Shown here piece after piece: positions 41,126 to 50,383 of a DNA stretch of 64,000 nt. The translations under genes were made by a program, and so were the position numbers. Position 1 is the stretch's first letter; each line of letters begins with the position of its first letter. This DNA is from Acidobacteriaceae bacterium (GTDB lineage: Bacteria > Acidobacteriota > Terriglobia > Terriglobales > Acidobacteriaceae), in the NCBI GenBank assembly GCA_025462885.1, contig JAOAPN010000014.1:620001-684000 (forward strand). The letters run 5' to 3'. The notes under the pieces are model-generated. The model had not been told where the DNA came from. It made no database searches and was given only the letters and a program-made list of their open reading frames with translations.

Positions 41126-42151
41126 CTAAAAGGTCTGCGATGCGAGTTTTTGCCAGATGTCAGGGTCCACGGGAACTCCGAGGCGGAGATTTTCTGCGCG
41201 AAGCTGGAGGGTTTGTTCGCCGGGGTAGCGGATTGGTCGGTTGGGGTCGGCGCGCGGGGCGTCGTGAAGGTTATCGATGATGCTGTCGGCGATGCGGGCG
41301 AGTTCCTGAGCGGTAGCCAGATTGGAGGAATCGATTGCGATGAAAACCTGGGAGATGCCGGACTCGCGCGAGGGGTCGTTAGGAATGTCGTGGGTGGATT
41401 TGCCTCCGGAGAGCATAGCGGCCAGCATATCGAGGACGAGGGACAGGCCCGAACCCTTCCAGTAGCCGATGGGGAGAGGGCGCCAGGAGGCCTGGATGGC
41501 TGCGGCGTCTCGGGTGATATTCCCGTCGGTGTCGAAGCCGCCGTCCACGGGCAACGGTTCGTTCCGCTTGCTGTAACCGGCGAGAGCGCCGTAGGAGAAC
41601 TGCGACATGGCCATGTCGAGGATGACGTGGGTGGGTTCACCGTTCGGACCTGGTCGAGGGATTCCGATGACCAGCGGGTTGTTGCCGAGTATTGGGACAG
41701 AGGCTCCCCAGGCTGGGAGGTTGGCCAGGGTGTTGGTCCAGCAGAGGCTGAAGAGGCCGGCTTCGGCGGCGATCCATCCGTAGGTTCCGCCGCGAAGCCA
41801 GTGGTTGGTGTTGGCGAGTGCTACGCAGCCGATGCCATGTTGTTTGGCGAGTTCGATGGTGCGGTGAATCGAGGCGTGGGCGCTGAGGTTTCCGGGGCCA
41901 AGGTTGCCGTTCCAACGCTCGATGGCTCCGAAGGCGGTGACGAGGGAGGGCTCAACATTCGGGACGATGCTGCCGTTGCGGATGCCTTCGGCAAAGCGGG
42001 GGAAGCGGTTGAGGCCGTGGCTGTAGACGCCGTCCCGGGTGGTTTCGGAGAAGAGACGGGCGCAGAGCGCGGCGCGGTCCGGGGAGAGGCCAAGGGTGAG
42101 CATTGCTTTTTCAAAGGCGGCGAGGAGGTCGGCGTAAGGGACTCTTTGCAT
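41126..42151 (-). CDS. dlgD: YiaK/DlgD-type 3-dehydro-L-gulonate 2-dehydrogenase
   Basis: The 341-residue oxidoreductase belongs to the Ldh2/malate-lactate family and is strikingly close to E. coli YiaK. Shared blocks are DGVYSHGLNRFPRFAEG, LANTNHWLRGGTYGWIAAE, the PVDGGFDTDGNIT loop and GYWKGSGLSLVLDMLAAMLS. YiaK reduces 2,3-diketo-L-gulonate with NADH in ascorbate and gulonate breakdown. Here it lies beside the lar genes and the uronate run, so it may act on a keto-gulonate-type intermediate. The similarity was judged from memory of the E. coli protein, not by search. The ATG has no strong site upstream. Confidence 0.88.
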   Translation of the reverse strand: MQRVPYADLLAAFEKAMLTLGLSPDRAALCARLFSETTRDGVYSHGLNRFPRFAEGIRNGSIVPNVEPSLVTAFGAIERWNGNLGPGNLSAHASIHRTIELAKQHGIGCVALANTNHWLRGGTYGWIAAEAGLFSLCWTNTLANLPAWGASVPILGNNPLVIGIPRPGPNGEPTHVILDMAMSQFSYGALAGYSKRNEPLPVDGGFDTDGNITRDAAAIQASWRPLPIGYWKGSGLSLVLDMLAAMLSGGKSTHDIPNDPSRESGISQVFIAIDSSNLATAQELARIADSIIDNLHDAPRADPNRPIRYPGEQTLQLRAENLRLGVPVDPDIWQKLASQTF

Positions 42152-42216
42152 GGGGATTATCGTACTAGGTGCTCGCTATCAGGTACACGGGCTTAGTCGT
42201 AAGTGCTAGCGGAACG

Positions 42217-42250
42217 AAGAAACGGCCCGCTGTTTGGCAGGCCGTTTCTT
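42217..42250 (-). terminator. Terminator after the first TonB receptor
   Basis: A perfect eleven-pair stem AAGAAACGGCC/GGCCGTTTCTT with a 12-base loop lies about 20 bases after the receptor stop and ends in TTTCTTC on the minus strand. Confidence 0.8.
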
Positions 42251-42269
42251 GTGTTTTGGTGGGTGGAGT

Positions 42270-45200
42270 TTAGTAAAGGACCTTCAGTCCGAATTGGATG
42301 ACACGTGGCTGGAAGGTGCTGGTGACGGTTCCACCGGTGGTCGGGGCGGCGCCAAGCGTTCCCCCAAGTCCGCCAGCAGGAAGGTAGAGGTTGGTGTGGT
42401 TGAAGAGGTTATAGGATTCGGCGCGGAACTCCACCTTCAGGCTCTCGACCGGGGTGCTGAATTTCTTATTGATCGAGAGGTCGGTCTGGTAGAAGGCTGG
42501 GCTGCGGCCAGGGTTGCGAGCCGAGTTTCCGAACGGGCTGAGCAGATTGTTGGCTGAGTCGCGGGTCGAGGGAAGGGTGAAGGCTGCCAGGTTGATGTAC
42601 TGGATGAAGCCGCTGGCAAGCTTGGTCTTCTGAACGACGGGCTGCCCGGCGACCCGGTTGGGGCGATAGAGATTGGCGCCCCGGAAACTGGAGCCGATCT
42701 GCGGGGAGACTGCATTGGCGGAATTAGGACCGTAGGTCACGTTGAAGGGCGTTCCGGCCTGCATGGTGTTGATGGCGCTGATCTGCCAGCCGCCGACGAC
42801 CGTGTCGACGACTGCGTTGCTCTTGCCGAGGAAGTGGCGGCCGCGACCGAAGGGCAGTTCGTAGACCAGGCTGGTGACGTTGGCGATGGGGAGGTTGTAA
42901 TCGGACTGACCGTAGTCCGCGCTGATGTTGTTTCCATCCTGCGGGGAGGGGGTGTTGGCTTCGAGCGAGGCGCTGGCATTATCGAGTGAATTCGACCAGC
43001 TAAAGGAATTGAGCAGGGTGAGACCGGCTACGAAGCGCTGTTCGTAACGAACCTGTAAGGCGTCGTAGTGTGAGGTGAACTCGTTGAGGGCGGTTGTAAT
43101 GTCGCTGGGCCAGTTGCCATACGGGCGAGCGAATCCTCTGGACGGGTTCTTCTGGTTGGCGTTGAGGAAGCCTTCCAGCTTGACTCCGTGATTGCCGACG
43201 TAGGCTAGGTCGAGAAGGGTGTTCTTTCCAAGCTCGCGTTGAACGCTGATGAAATAGCTTTGGACGTAGCTGTCGCGCTTGTCCTTGGGGACGTAGGTGA
43301 TGTTGTCGGTGGCGGGATTGAAGTTGGTGGCCAGGCCATTCGCATAGCCCTGATCCATGGTGGCGTAGCAAGTTGCGGCGGGGGAGCCGGCCGGGCACTT
43401 GCTGGTGGTGCTGGGAGCGACCTGCGTGACCGAGATGAACTGCGCCTGCGGAGCGTTGATCGCGAGGATGTTACCCGAACCGGCGCGAGTGTAGTGGACG
43501 TAGCTGATGCCGTAGCCGCCGCGGATAGCGGTCTTCGGGGTGGCGGCGAACGCGAATCCGAGACGTGGTGCAAAGTCGTTAAGGTCAGGGTTGACGAGAG
43601 TCTTGCCGTAGACGCCGCCACCGGAGTAGGGGGTAATGCCGTTGCCTGCGACCGCACCGGGGTTGATTGTGAGGACGGTCTGGGTGGTGGGGTCAAAGTT
43701 GGAGATGTAGTTCTTCTGCTCCGAGTAGGGCGAGCCATACTCCCAGCGCACGCCGAGATTGAGGGTGAGCTGGGGGCTGACCTTGTAGTCGTCCTGGGCG
43801 TAGGCGCTGTGGATGGTCTGGCGGAGATGGGCTACGAAGTAGTTGGCCAGCGAGTAGGAGTTGGTATTACCGAAGAGGAAGTCGGCCCAGTAATTGTCGG
43901 CGACGGCTGAGGCAGTTGCGCAGGTTCCGGCACCGGGGATCTGAGTGCCGTTGGGGCAAACGCTGTATCCGCCAGCGAAGCTGAAAGAGCCGTAGAGGGG
44001 ATTGTTATCGTTGACCGCCATCCAGACCTTCTCGTATTCATAGCCGAATTTGAGCGAGTGGTGACCCTTGACCCAGGTGAAGTTGACCTTGGGGTCGACG
44101 AGGCCGGGGTTCTGCCACTGGGGGTTGGTGCCCTGGCGGCCGAACGAGGTGAATCCGCCGGAGATACCCGTACTCGGAAGTCCGCCGGAGACGACCGGGT
44201 CCGTGGGAAGGCCGGGGAAGGTGATGGAATTGTCCCCGATCGAGAGACTGTATTTGCCAGCCTTGGTCTTGGACAGGCCGAGACGGACATCAAGGACTTT
44301 GTTGGAGCCAAAGAGCTGAGTATGGCCGAATGCGATCTGCTGGTTGAGTACCTGGATTCTTCCGTTGGTCTGGCCGTCGAGGGGGACAGGAAGGGCGGGA
44401 TAGTTGATGCCGGTCTCTTTGCGATCACTGATGCGGAGGAACCAGGAGCTGCTGGGATTCTGCTGGTAGTCCAGGCGGAGGTCTCCCTTGTCGGAGTTGT
44501 CGCTGAAGGGAACCTGGACGGAATAGTCGTTCGAGAAGAGACCGGTAGAAGCCAGACCGCTGGTGGGAAGCCCGGGGATCTGCTTGAAGTAGTTGACGAT
44601 CTGCTGCGACTTTGGATTGATCGCGGCGGCAGGGATAGCCGTGTTAGCAGCGTAAACCGCGTTGGTGGTGGGATTTCTTACCGGGACGACGAGGATGCCG
44701 TTGAGCTGATTCTGGGTGGGAAGGGTAAGGACGCTCAGGGGTTTGAGGACCTGGCGGAAGCCTTCGTAGTCGAGGAAGAAGAAGAGCTTGTCCTTGAGGA
44801 TGGGGCCACCGAAGTTCGCGCCGAACTGGTTACGGTTGAAGGTGGGCTTCTTGAAGGCGGTGGTGCCGACGGTGGGCTTGAAGTAGCCGGTAGCGTTGAG
44901 AGCCGTATTCCGGATGAACTCGTAGACCGTGGCATGGAAGCGATTGGTTCCGCTGGCGGATGCGGTGTTGATGGTGGCGCCGGAGGAACGGCCAAACTCG
45001 GCGCTCTCGTTGTTGGTTACGATCTGAAACTGCGCAACGGAGTCAGGAGGGATGGCAATGGTCTGGTTGTCGAAACCCTGGTTGCTTTCGCCGTAGGCAT
45101 TGTTGTCCATGCCGTCGAGCAGGAAGTTATTGAACATGCTGCGCTGGCCGTTGATGTTGTAGGCTCCTGCGCGAACAAGCGAGTTGATGGAGGTGGTCGT

Positions 45201-45722
45201 GGCCGCCGTGGGCGCCTGGCGGGAGCCGGTGACGAGGCCGAGGAGGTCAGAGTAGTTGCGGCTGACGAGGGGTAGGGCAGCGCTCTGATAGTTGGTGATG
45301 GTCTGACCGCGCTGGCTGGATTCGGTCTCGATCTGGATGGCGACGTCGGAGACTTCGACGGAGGTCTGGGTGCCGCCGACCGTAAGGGTGAGGTCGATGT
45401 GCTGGCGAACGCCGACGGAGATGCCGACGTTATTCGCAACGGAAGCAGAAAAGCCCGGGGCCGTGGCTGAGATGTTGTAGGAACCCACGCGGAGGGAGGG
45501 GACTTCGTAGTCGCCGCTATCGTTGGTTGTCGATTTGGTGACGATGCCGGTGGCGGTATTGGTGACGGTGATGGTGGCGTCCTTCACGGAGGCGCCGGTG
45601 GAGTCATGCACGGTGCCGATAAAGGAGCCGGTGTCGAACTGGGCCAGGGCTGCGGGTCCGGCTAGGGTGGCTGCAACGCACAGGAGAGTACGGAGCACTC
45701 TGAGGAGGGATTTGGGTGACAT
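42270..45722 (-). CDS. Oar-type TonB-dependent receptor 1
   Basis: The 1150-residue outer-membrane receptor has a signal peptide (LLRVLRTLLCVAATLAGPAA), a carboxypeptidase-regulatory-like beta domain (about residues 28-115, FIGTVHDSTGASVKDATITV), a plug (LLDGMDNNAYGESNQGFDNQ area, about 190-310) and a long barrel ending in PRVIQFGLKVLY, with the aromatic terminal residue needed for assembly. Such Oar-like proteins are abundant in Terriglobia and import large glycans or other nutrients. I place the start at the ATG ending at 45722 since the signal peptide begins there; the frame also has an ATG at 45860. It is divergent from the czc-like operon and has its own terminator. Cargo is unknown. Confidence 0.92.
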   Translation of the reverse strand: MSPKSLLRVLRTLLCVAATLAGPAALAQFDTGSFIGTVHDSTGASVKDATITVTNTATGIVTKSTTNDSGDYEVPSLRVGSYNISATAPGFSASVANNVGISVGVRQHIDLTLTVGGTQTSVEVSDVAIQIETESSQRGQTITNYQSAALPLVSRNYSDLLGLVTGSRQAPTAATTTSINSLVRAGAYNINGQRSMFNNFLLDGMDNNAYGESNQGFDNQTIAIPPDSVAQFQIVTNNESAEFGRSSGATINTASASGTNRFHATVYEFIRNTALNATGYFKPTVGTTAFKKPTFNRNQFGANFGGPILKDKLFFFLDYEGFRQVLKPLSVLTLPTQNQLNGILVVPVRNPTTNAVYAANTAIPAAAINPKSQQIVNYFKQIPGLPTSGLASTGLFSNDYSVQVPFSDNSDKGDLRLDYQQNPSSSWFLRISDRKETGINYPALPVPLDGQTNGRIQVLNQQIAFGHTQLFGSNKVLDVRLGLSKTKAGKYSLSIGDNSITFPGLPTDPVVSGGLPSTGISGGFTSFGRQGTNPQWQNPGLVDPKVNFTWVKGHHSLKFGYEYEKVWMAVNDNNPLYGSFSFAGGYSVCPNGTQIPGAGTCATASAVADNYWADFLFGNTNSYSLANYFVAHLRQTIHSAYAQDDYKVSPQLTLNLGVRWEYGSPYSEQKNYISNFDPTTQTVLTINPGAVAGNGITPYSGGGVYGKTLVNPDLNDFAPRLGFAFAATPKTAIRGGYGISYVHYTRAGSGNILAINAPQAQFISVTQVAPSTTSKCPAGSPAATCYATMDQGYANGLATNFNPATDNITYVPKDKRDSYVQSYFISVQRELGKNTLLDLAYVGNHGVKLEGFLNANQKNPSRGFARPYGNWPSDITTALNEFTSHYDALQVRYEQRFVAGLTLLNSFSWSNSLDNASASLEANTPSPQDGNNISADYGQSDYNLPIANVTSLVYELPFGRGRHFLGKSNAVVDTVVGGWQISAINTMQAGTPFNVTYGPNSANAVSPQIGSSFRGANLYRPNRVAGQPVVQKTKLASGFIQYINLAAFTLPSTRDSANNLLSPFGNSARNPGRSPAFYQTDLSINKKFSTPVESLKVEFRAESYNLFNHTNLYLPAGGLGGTLGAAPTTGGTVTSTFQPRVIQFGLKVLY

Positions 45723-46103
45723 GAATCGAAGGGTAGACGGTGCGCAGGCTGAAACAATGAACAGGAAAAGAACCGCGCGTGAAAATAAGGTGACAGAGAT
45801 TGAGCCGGCGAATCTCTGGGTTGGAAGGGCGCTCTGAACTTGCAGGGGGATGTGTCTCATGGCGGGAGCTTTATATAATTGGAAGCACCATCGGTCAATG
45901 GAAAGTTTCCGTTCCGGCCGTTCCCGATTGTTTGCATCACCAGAATTGACTGCAATGTCTTCCTTTTGAACAATTCTTGAAGATAAATGGTTTACACAGA
46001 GTGGATTCCGGCGTTTACGCGTTCAACGAATCGAGGCTGTGCGCAGCCTGTGCTATTGTTCGCTCCCTACAACGCACTTTGCATTTCGAACGATGAGGCT
46101 TGA
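45723..46103. other. 381-base divergent intergenic region
   Basis: It separates the TonB receptor from the metal-efflux operon. It holds the minus-strand promoter described separately and about 200 bases with no clear signal. For the plus strand I only see a weak TATTGT box at 46054-46059. No operator palindrome convinced me. Confidence 0.5.
45870..45898 (-). promoter_or_regulatory. Sigma-70-like promoter of the TonB receptor
   Basis: On the minus strand TTGACC (45893-45898) and TATAAA (45870-45875) are exactly 17 bases apart. This is a very good match to the bacterial consensus, with a predicted start near 45863. Confidence 0.7.
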
Positions 46104-47249
46104 ATGACGTTGAGCAGTATCAGGGTGATTTTTTTCTCGCTGGCGTGCCTGAGTTTTCTGGCGGGATGTGATGGCAAGAAGAAGGACGAGGCTGCTGAGG
46201 CGCCCCCGAAAGCCAGTGTGGAGAAGGCCGGCGATATCAATCTCGTCCAGGTGAAACACGCCGAGCGGTTCGGGCTGACAACGGTGACGGAACGGAAGGC
46301 GGGTTCGACGCTGAACGTGACGGGGGCTGTATTCCCCGACGTGTCGCGGACGATTCCGGTGATCTCGCTGGCGAACGGGCGCGTTGTCGACACGTTTGTC
46401 CGGCTGGGCGACACGGTCAAGAAGGGCCAGTTGCTGATGGAGGTGCAAAGTACGGATGTCTCCGGGGCATTTGCAGTTTACCTGAAAGCTTCAAACGACG
46501 AGAGGCTGGCGCGGGTGCAGTACGACCGGGCGAAGCTGCTCTTCGACAAGGGTGCGATCTCAAAGGCTCAGATGGAGACGGCAGAGAACGGTGAGCTGGA
46601 TGCCAAGACGGATCTGAATGCCGCGGAGATGCAGTTGAAGGTATTGGGGGTCGATAAGGCCAATCCTTCGGCAGCGGTTAAGGTCTATGCCCCGGCCAGC
46701 GGTGTGATCATCAGTCAAAATGTGACGAGTGCAGGGGCTGCCGGCGTTGCGCTGTCCGGATCTTCTACGGCTTTCACGATAGCGGACCTGTCTCACATTT
46801 GGATCGTCTGCGATGTATTCGAGGGAGACCTGTCGACCGTGCGGTTGGGGCAGACGGCGGAGATCCGTCTGACGGCTTATCCGGACAAGGTTTTGAATGG
46901 GACGGTAAGCGATATCGGCGCGGTGCTGGACCCGACGACGCGAACGGCGAAGGTTCGGATCCAGGTGGATAATTCCGCTCGTACGATGCGGGTGGGTATG
47001 TTTGCAACGGCGACGTTGCACGGACAGAAAGCGGAGACGCGGATGGTAGTTCCGGCTTCAGCAGTGCTCCATCTGCAGGATCGCGACTGGGTTTACGTGC
47101 CTTTAGGGAACGGGCAGTTCCGGCGGACTGAGGTTCACGCTGGGGTGATGGTGGACGGTGGTGGGCAGGAGATCGTGTCCGGGTTGGGTGCGGGGCAGCA
47201 GGTGATTGCGAAGGCGCTGGATCTGCAGAACTCGGCGGCTCAGGAATGA
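46104..47249 (+). CDS. RND efflux periplasmic adaptor (CzcB/CusB-like lipoprotein)
   Basis: The 381-residue protein is the membrane-fusion subunit of a heavy-metal RND pump. It has a lipoprotein signal (SLACLSFLAGC, lipid on the Cys), a lipoyl-like half motif around ISLANGRVVDTFVRLGDTVK, a helical hairpin near residues 130-180 and a beta-barrel domain with YAPASGVIISQNVTSAGAAG. It joins the inner-membrane pump to the outer-membrane channel. Its TGA overlaps the pump's ATG. It is the first gene of a three-gene operon; the order adaptor-pump-channel is unusual but known. Metal specificity cannot be read from it. Confidence 0.9.
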   Translation: MTLSSIRVIFFSLACLSFLAGCDGKKKDEAAEAPPKASVEKAGDINLVQVKHAERFGLTTVTERKAGSTLNVTGAVFPDVSRTIPVISLANGRVVDTFVRLGDTVKKGQLLMEVQSTDVSGAFAVYLKASNDERLARVQYDRAKLLFDKGAISKAQMETAENGELDAKTDLNAAEMQLKVLGVDKANPSAAVKVYAPASGVIISQNVTSAGAAGVALSGSSTAFTIADLSHIWIVCDVFEGDLSTVRLGQTAEIRLTAYPDKVLNGTVSDIGAVLDPTTRTAKVRIQVDNSARTMRVGMFATATLHGQKAETRMVVPASAVLHLQDRDWVYVPLGNGQFRRTEVHAGVMVDGGGQEIVSGLGAGQQVIAKALDLQNSAAQE

Positions 47250-50200
47250 TCAAAGGACTTGTCGATTTTGCTCTGAACAACCGATGGCTGGTGCTCGGTG
47301 CTGCCATTCTGCTGTTTGGTTGGGGGATTATTTCATTCCACAACCTGCCGGTGGAGGCGTATCCGGACGTCGCGAACAACTACGTCCAGATCATTACGCA
47401 GTGGCCGGGGCGCGCGGCGGAAGAGGTCGAACAGCAAGTTACGATCCCAATCGAGATTCAGATGGCGGGAATTCCGCATATGGCTCATCTGCGTTCGACC
47501 TCGCTGGCTGGTCTGTCGAGCCTGACGCTGGTCTTCGACGACGAGAGCGTAAACGACTGGAATCGCGAGAAGGTGCTGGAGCGATTGCAGCAGGTGACGC
47601 TGCCGACTGGACTACAGCCACAGATCGGGACGGACTTCAGCCCGGTGGGGCAGATTCTCTTCTATCGGTTGACGAGCACGAATCCGCAGTACGACAACAT
47701 GGAGTTGAAGTCGCTCGAAGACTGGACGATTGAGAAGCAGTTCAAGTCCGTGCCGGGCGTGGTGGATGTGTCGAGCTTTGGCGGCAAGACGCGGGAGTAC
47801 CAGGTGCGGATCGACCCGGACAAGCTGGTGTCCTATGGGTTGAGCATCGCGCAGGTGGAGCAGGCGCTGACCAACAGCAACGTGAACGCCGGTGGCAACT
47901 TTATCGAGCAAGGACAGCAGCAAGTGAATGTGCGAGCTGTCGGGCTGATCGGGAATGTTCATGACATTGAGAATGTTGTCCTCAAGGCACAAAGCGGCAC
48001 GGCAGTACGGGTGAAAGATGTTGCGACGGTAAGCCAGGGGTCGCGGATCCGGTTGGGGCAGACGGGCTATGCGCGGCATCGTGAGGATGGAAAGATTGTC
48101 GACGAAGACGACACGGTAAACGGCATTGTGTTGCTGCAAAAAGGCGCGGATGAGGACCCTACGCTCGACGCGATTCACGAGAAGATTACGGAGTTGAACG
48201 AAAAGATTCTTCCGCCGGGAGTGAAGGTGGTTCCGTTCCTGGATCGCAGCGACTTGGTGCACGAGACGACCAAGACGGTGCTCCGGAACCTTACGGAAGG
48301 CATCGTGCTGGTGGTGCTGATTCTCTTCCTGTTCCTGGGCAACGTGCGTGGGGCATTGATTGTTTCGCTGACGATTCCTTTTGCGTTGCTCTTCGCTTCG
48401 ATCTGCCTGGATTTGCGTCATATTCCCGCGAACCTGCTGTCTCTTGGTGCATTGGACTTCGGCATGGTCGTCGATGGAGCGGTAGTAATCGTGGAGAACG
48501 TAATCCGTCATCTGGGGCGTCCGAACCCCAAGGGGCAGACGGCGATGGAGCGGATTCGCGAAGCAGTACACGAAGTACAGAGGCCGGTGTTCTATGCGAT
48601 CGGCATCATTATTACCGCTTACCTTCCGATCTTCACATTGCAGGCGGTCGAAGGACGATTGTTCCGCCCAATGGCCTGGACGGTCGCGTTTGCGTTGCTG
48701 GGTGCTTTGATTTTCTCGATGGTGTTGGCGCCGGTCCTTGCAACCTTTCTGTTTCGCAGGGACGCGAAGGAATGGCATAATCCGGTACTGACGTGGCTGA
48801 CGACGCGTTACAGGAGTTCGGCGACCTGGGCGATCGAGCATCGTTACATTACGGTGGGTGCGGCGCTGGGGGCGCTCAGTCTTTCGGTGTTCCTGATGTT
48901 CAGTGGAGTGATCGGATCGGAGTTTCTGCCACATCTGGATGAAGGTGCGATCTGGGTACGTGGCACGCTGGCCCCGAGTGAAGGGCCTTCGGACGGCGTC
49001 GCTGTGATGGAGAAGGCAAGGGTACTGCTGGCCTCGTTTCCTGAGGTGACGCAGGTCGCGAGTCAGATCGGACGGCCCGATGATGGTGTCGATACGACGG
49101 GATTCTTCAACACGGAGTACTTCGTCGACCTGAAGCCAAAGAAGGAGTGGCGACCGGTCTTCCATGAGAACAAGGAAGAGCTGATCGCGGCGATGGACCG
49201 CGAACTGACCAAGACGCCGGGTGTGGTGTGGAACTTTTCGCAGCCCATCTCGGACAACGTCGAAGAGGCTGTGAGCGGCGTGAAGGGCGAACTGGCGGTG
49301 AAGATCTACGGCGACGACCTGAAGACGCTGGAGGCGATGGGCGACCAGGTCGTCGGAGTGATGGGCAAGGTGAAGGGTGTGCAGGATCTCGGGCTGTTTC
49401 GCGTGATCGGTCAGCCGAACCTGAACTTCACCGTGGATCGCCAGGCTGCTGCACGTTACGGCATCAACGTGTCCGATGTGCAGGATGCGATCCAGACGGC
49501 GGTAGGCGGAACTTCGGTGACGCAGGTACTGCGCGGTGAGGCTCGGTATGAACTGGCTGTCCGGTATCTGCCGCCGTATCGGAATACAGAAGAAGCTATC
49601 GATCGTATTCGGTTGCTGTCGCCCTCCGGTGAGCGGGTTGCTCTATCCCAGTTGACGACGGTGAAGACGGAGGACGGGGCGGAGGAGATCTATCGCGAAG
49701 AAGGACAGCGATATGTCGCGATCAAGTACAGTGTCCGCGGACGCGACCTGGGAAGCACCGTGGAGGAAGCGATCGGGAAGGTGAACTCTCAAGTGAAGTT
49801 GCCCCCGGGATACAAGCTGGATTGGGCAGGGGAGTACGCCAGCCAGAAGCGGTCTTCGCGTCGGCTGATGATTGTGTTGCCAATTACCATCCTGATCATC
49901 TTCGTAATTCTTTACACGATGTTTAGTTCAGGGAAGTGGGCGATGCTGATCCTGGCAAATGTGGCGATGGCCCCGTTGGGTGGACTGCTGGCGCTGATGT
50001 TTACGCGCACCAACTTCAGCGTGTCGTCGGGGGTTGGGTTCCTCGCGCTCTTTGGGGTTTCAGTGCAGACAGGCGTAATCATGCTGGAGTACATCAACCA
50101 ACTGCGCGTGCAGGGTCATTCGATCAAGAGCGCTGCGGTTGAAGGAGCAGTGCTGCGGCTGCGTCCGATCATGATGACGATGTTGGTGGCTACACTAGGC

Positions 50201-50383
50201 CTACTGGCAGCGGCTACATCGCATGAGATTGGATCGGACTCGCAGCGACCGTTTGCGATTGTCATTGTAGGCGGCCTGATCGGAGCGTTGGCGATCAATG
50301 TCTTCCTGCTTCCAACGCTGTATGTGTGGATTGCGCGACAGAACGATGTGCTGCCGGAACGTGAACTGGAGTTTGAGAATTGA
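47246..50383 (+). CDS. Heavy-metal RND efflux pump, CzcA-like
   Basis: The 1045-residue inner-membrane pump has twelve helices and two large periplasmic loops. Helix 4 reads GALDFGMVVDGAVVIVEN, the D-D-E arrangement of HME-type pumps for divalent metals such as Co, Zn, Cd or Ni rather than the Met-rich copper type. Other blocks are GRAAEEVEQQVTIPIE, SLAGLSSLTLVFDD and the late SVSSGVGFLALFGVSVQTGV. It expels metal with proton exchange. Its start ATG overlaps the adaptor stop, and its end overlaps the next start by four bases, so the operon is tightly coupled. Nickel is possible given the Lar genes nearby, but that is speculation. Confidence 0.93.
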   Translation: MIKGLVDFALNNRWLVLGAAILLFGWGIISFHNLPVEAYPDVANNYVQIITQWPGRAAEEVEQQVTIPIEIQMAGIPHMAHLRSTSLAGLSSLTLVFDDESVNDWNREKVLERLQQVTLPTGLQPQIGTDFSPVGQILFYRLTSTNPQYDNMELKSLEDWTIEKQFKSVPGVVDVSSFGGKTREYQVRIDPDKLVSYGLSIAQVEQALTNSNVNAGGNFIEQGQQQVNVRAVGLIGNVHDIENVVLKAQSGTAVRVKDVATVSQGSRIRLGQTGYARHREDGKIVDEDDTVNGIVLLQKGADEDPTLDAIHEKITELNEKILPPGVKVVPFLDRSDLVHETTKTVLRNLTEGIVLVVLILFLFLGNVRGALIVSLTIPFALLFASICLDLRHIPANLLSLGALDFGMVVDGAVVIVENVIRHLGRPNPKGQTAMERIREAVHEVQRPVFYAIGIIITAYLPIFTLQAVEGRLFRPMAWTVAFALLGALIFSMVLAPVLATFLFRRDAKEWHNPVLTWLTTRYRSSATWAIEHRYITVGAALGALSLSVFLMFSGVIGSEFLPHLDEGAIWVRGTLAPSEGPSDGVAVMEKARVLLASFPEVTQVASQIGRPDDGVDTTGFFNTEYFVDLKPKKEWRPVFHENKEELIAAMDRELTKTPGVVWNFSQPISDNVEEAVSGVKGELAVKIYGDDLKTLEAMGDQVVGVMGKVKGVQDLGLFRVIGQPNLNFTVDRQAAARYGINVSDVQDAIQTAVGGTSVTQVLRGEARYELAVRYLPPYRNTEEAIDRIRLLSPSGERVALSQLTTVKTEDGAEEIYREEGQRYVAIKYSVRGRDLGSTVEEAIGKVNSQVKLPPGYKLDWAGEYASQKRSSRRLMIVLPITILIIFVILYTMFSSGKWAMLILANVAMAPLGGLLALMFTRTNFSVSSGVGFLALFGVSVQTGVIMLEYINQLRVQGHSIKSAAVEGAVLRLRPIMMTMLVATLGLLAAATSHEIGSDSQRPFAIVIVGGLIGALAINVFLLPTLYVWIARQNDVLPERELEFEN

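Noticed and set aside
47612..49165. A 517-codon minus-strand frame
   Set aside because: It is antisense to the RND pump, rich in His, Arg and Gln, and has no recognisable motif.
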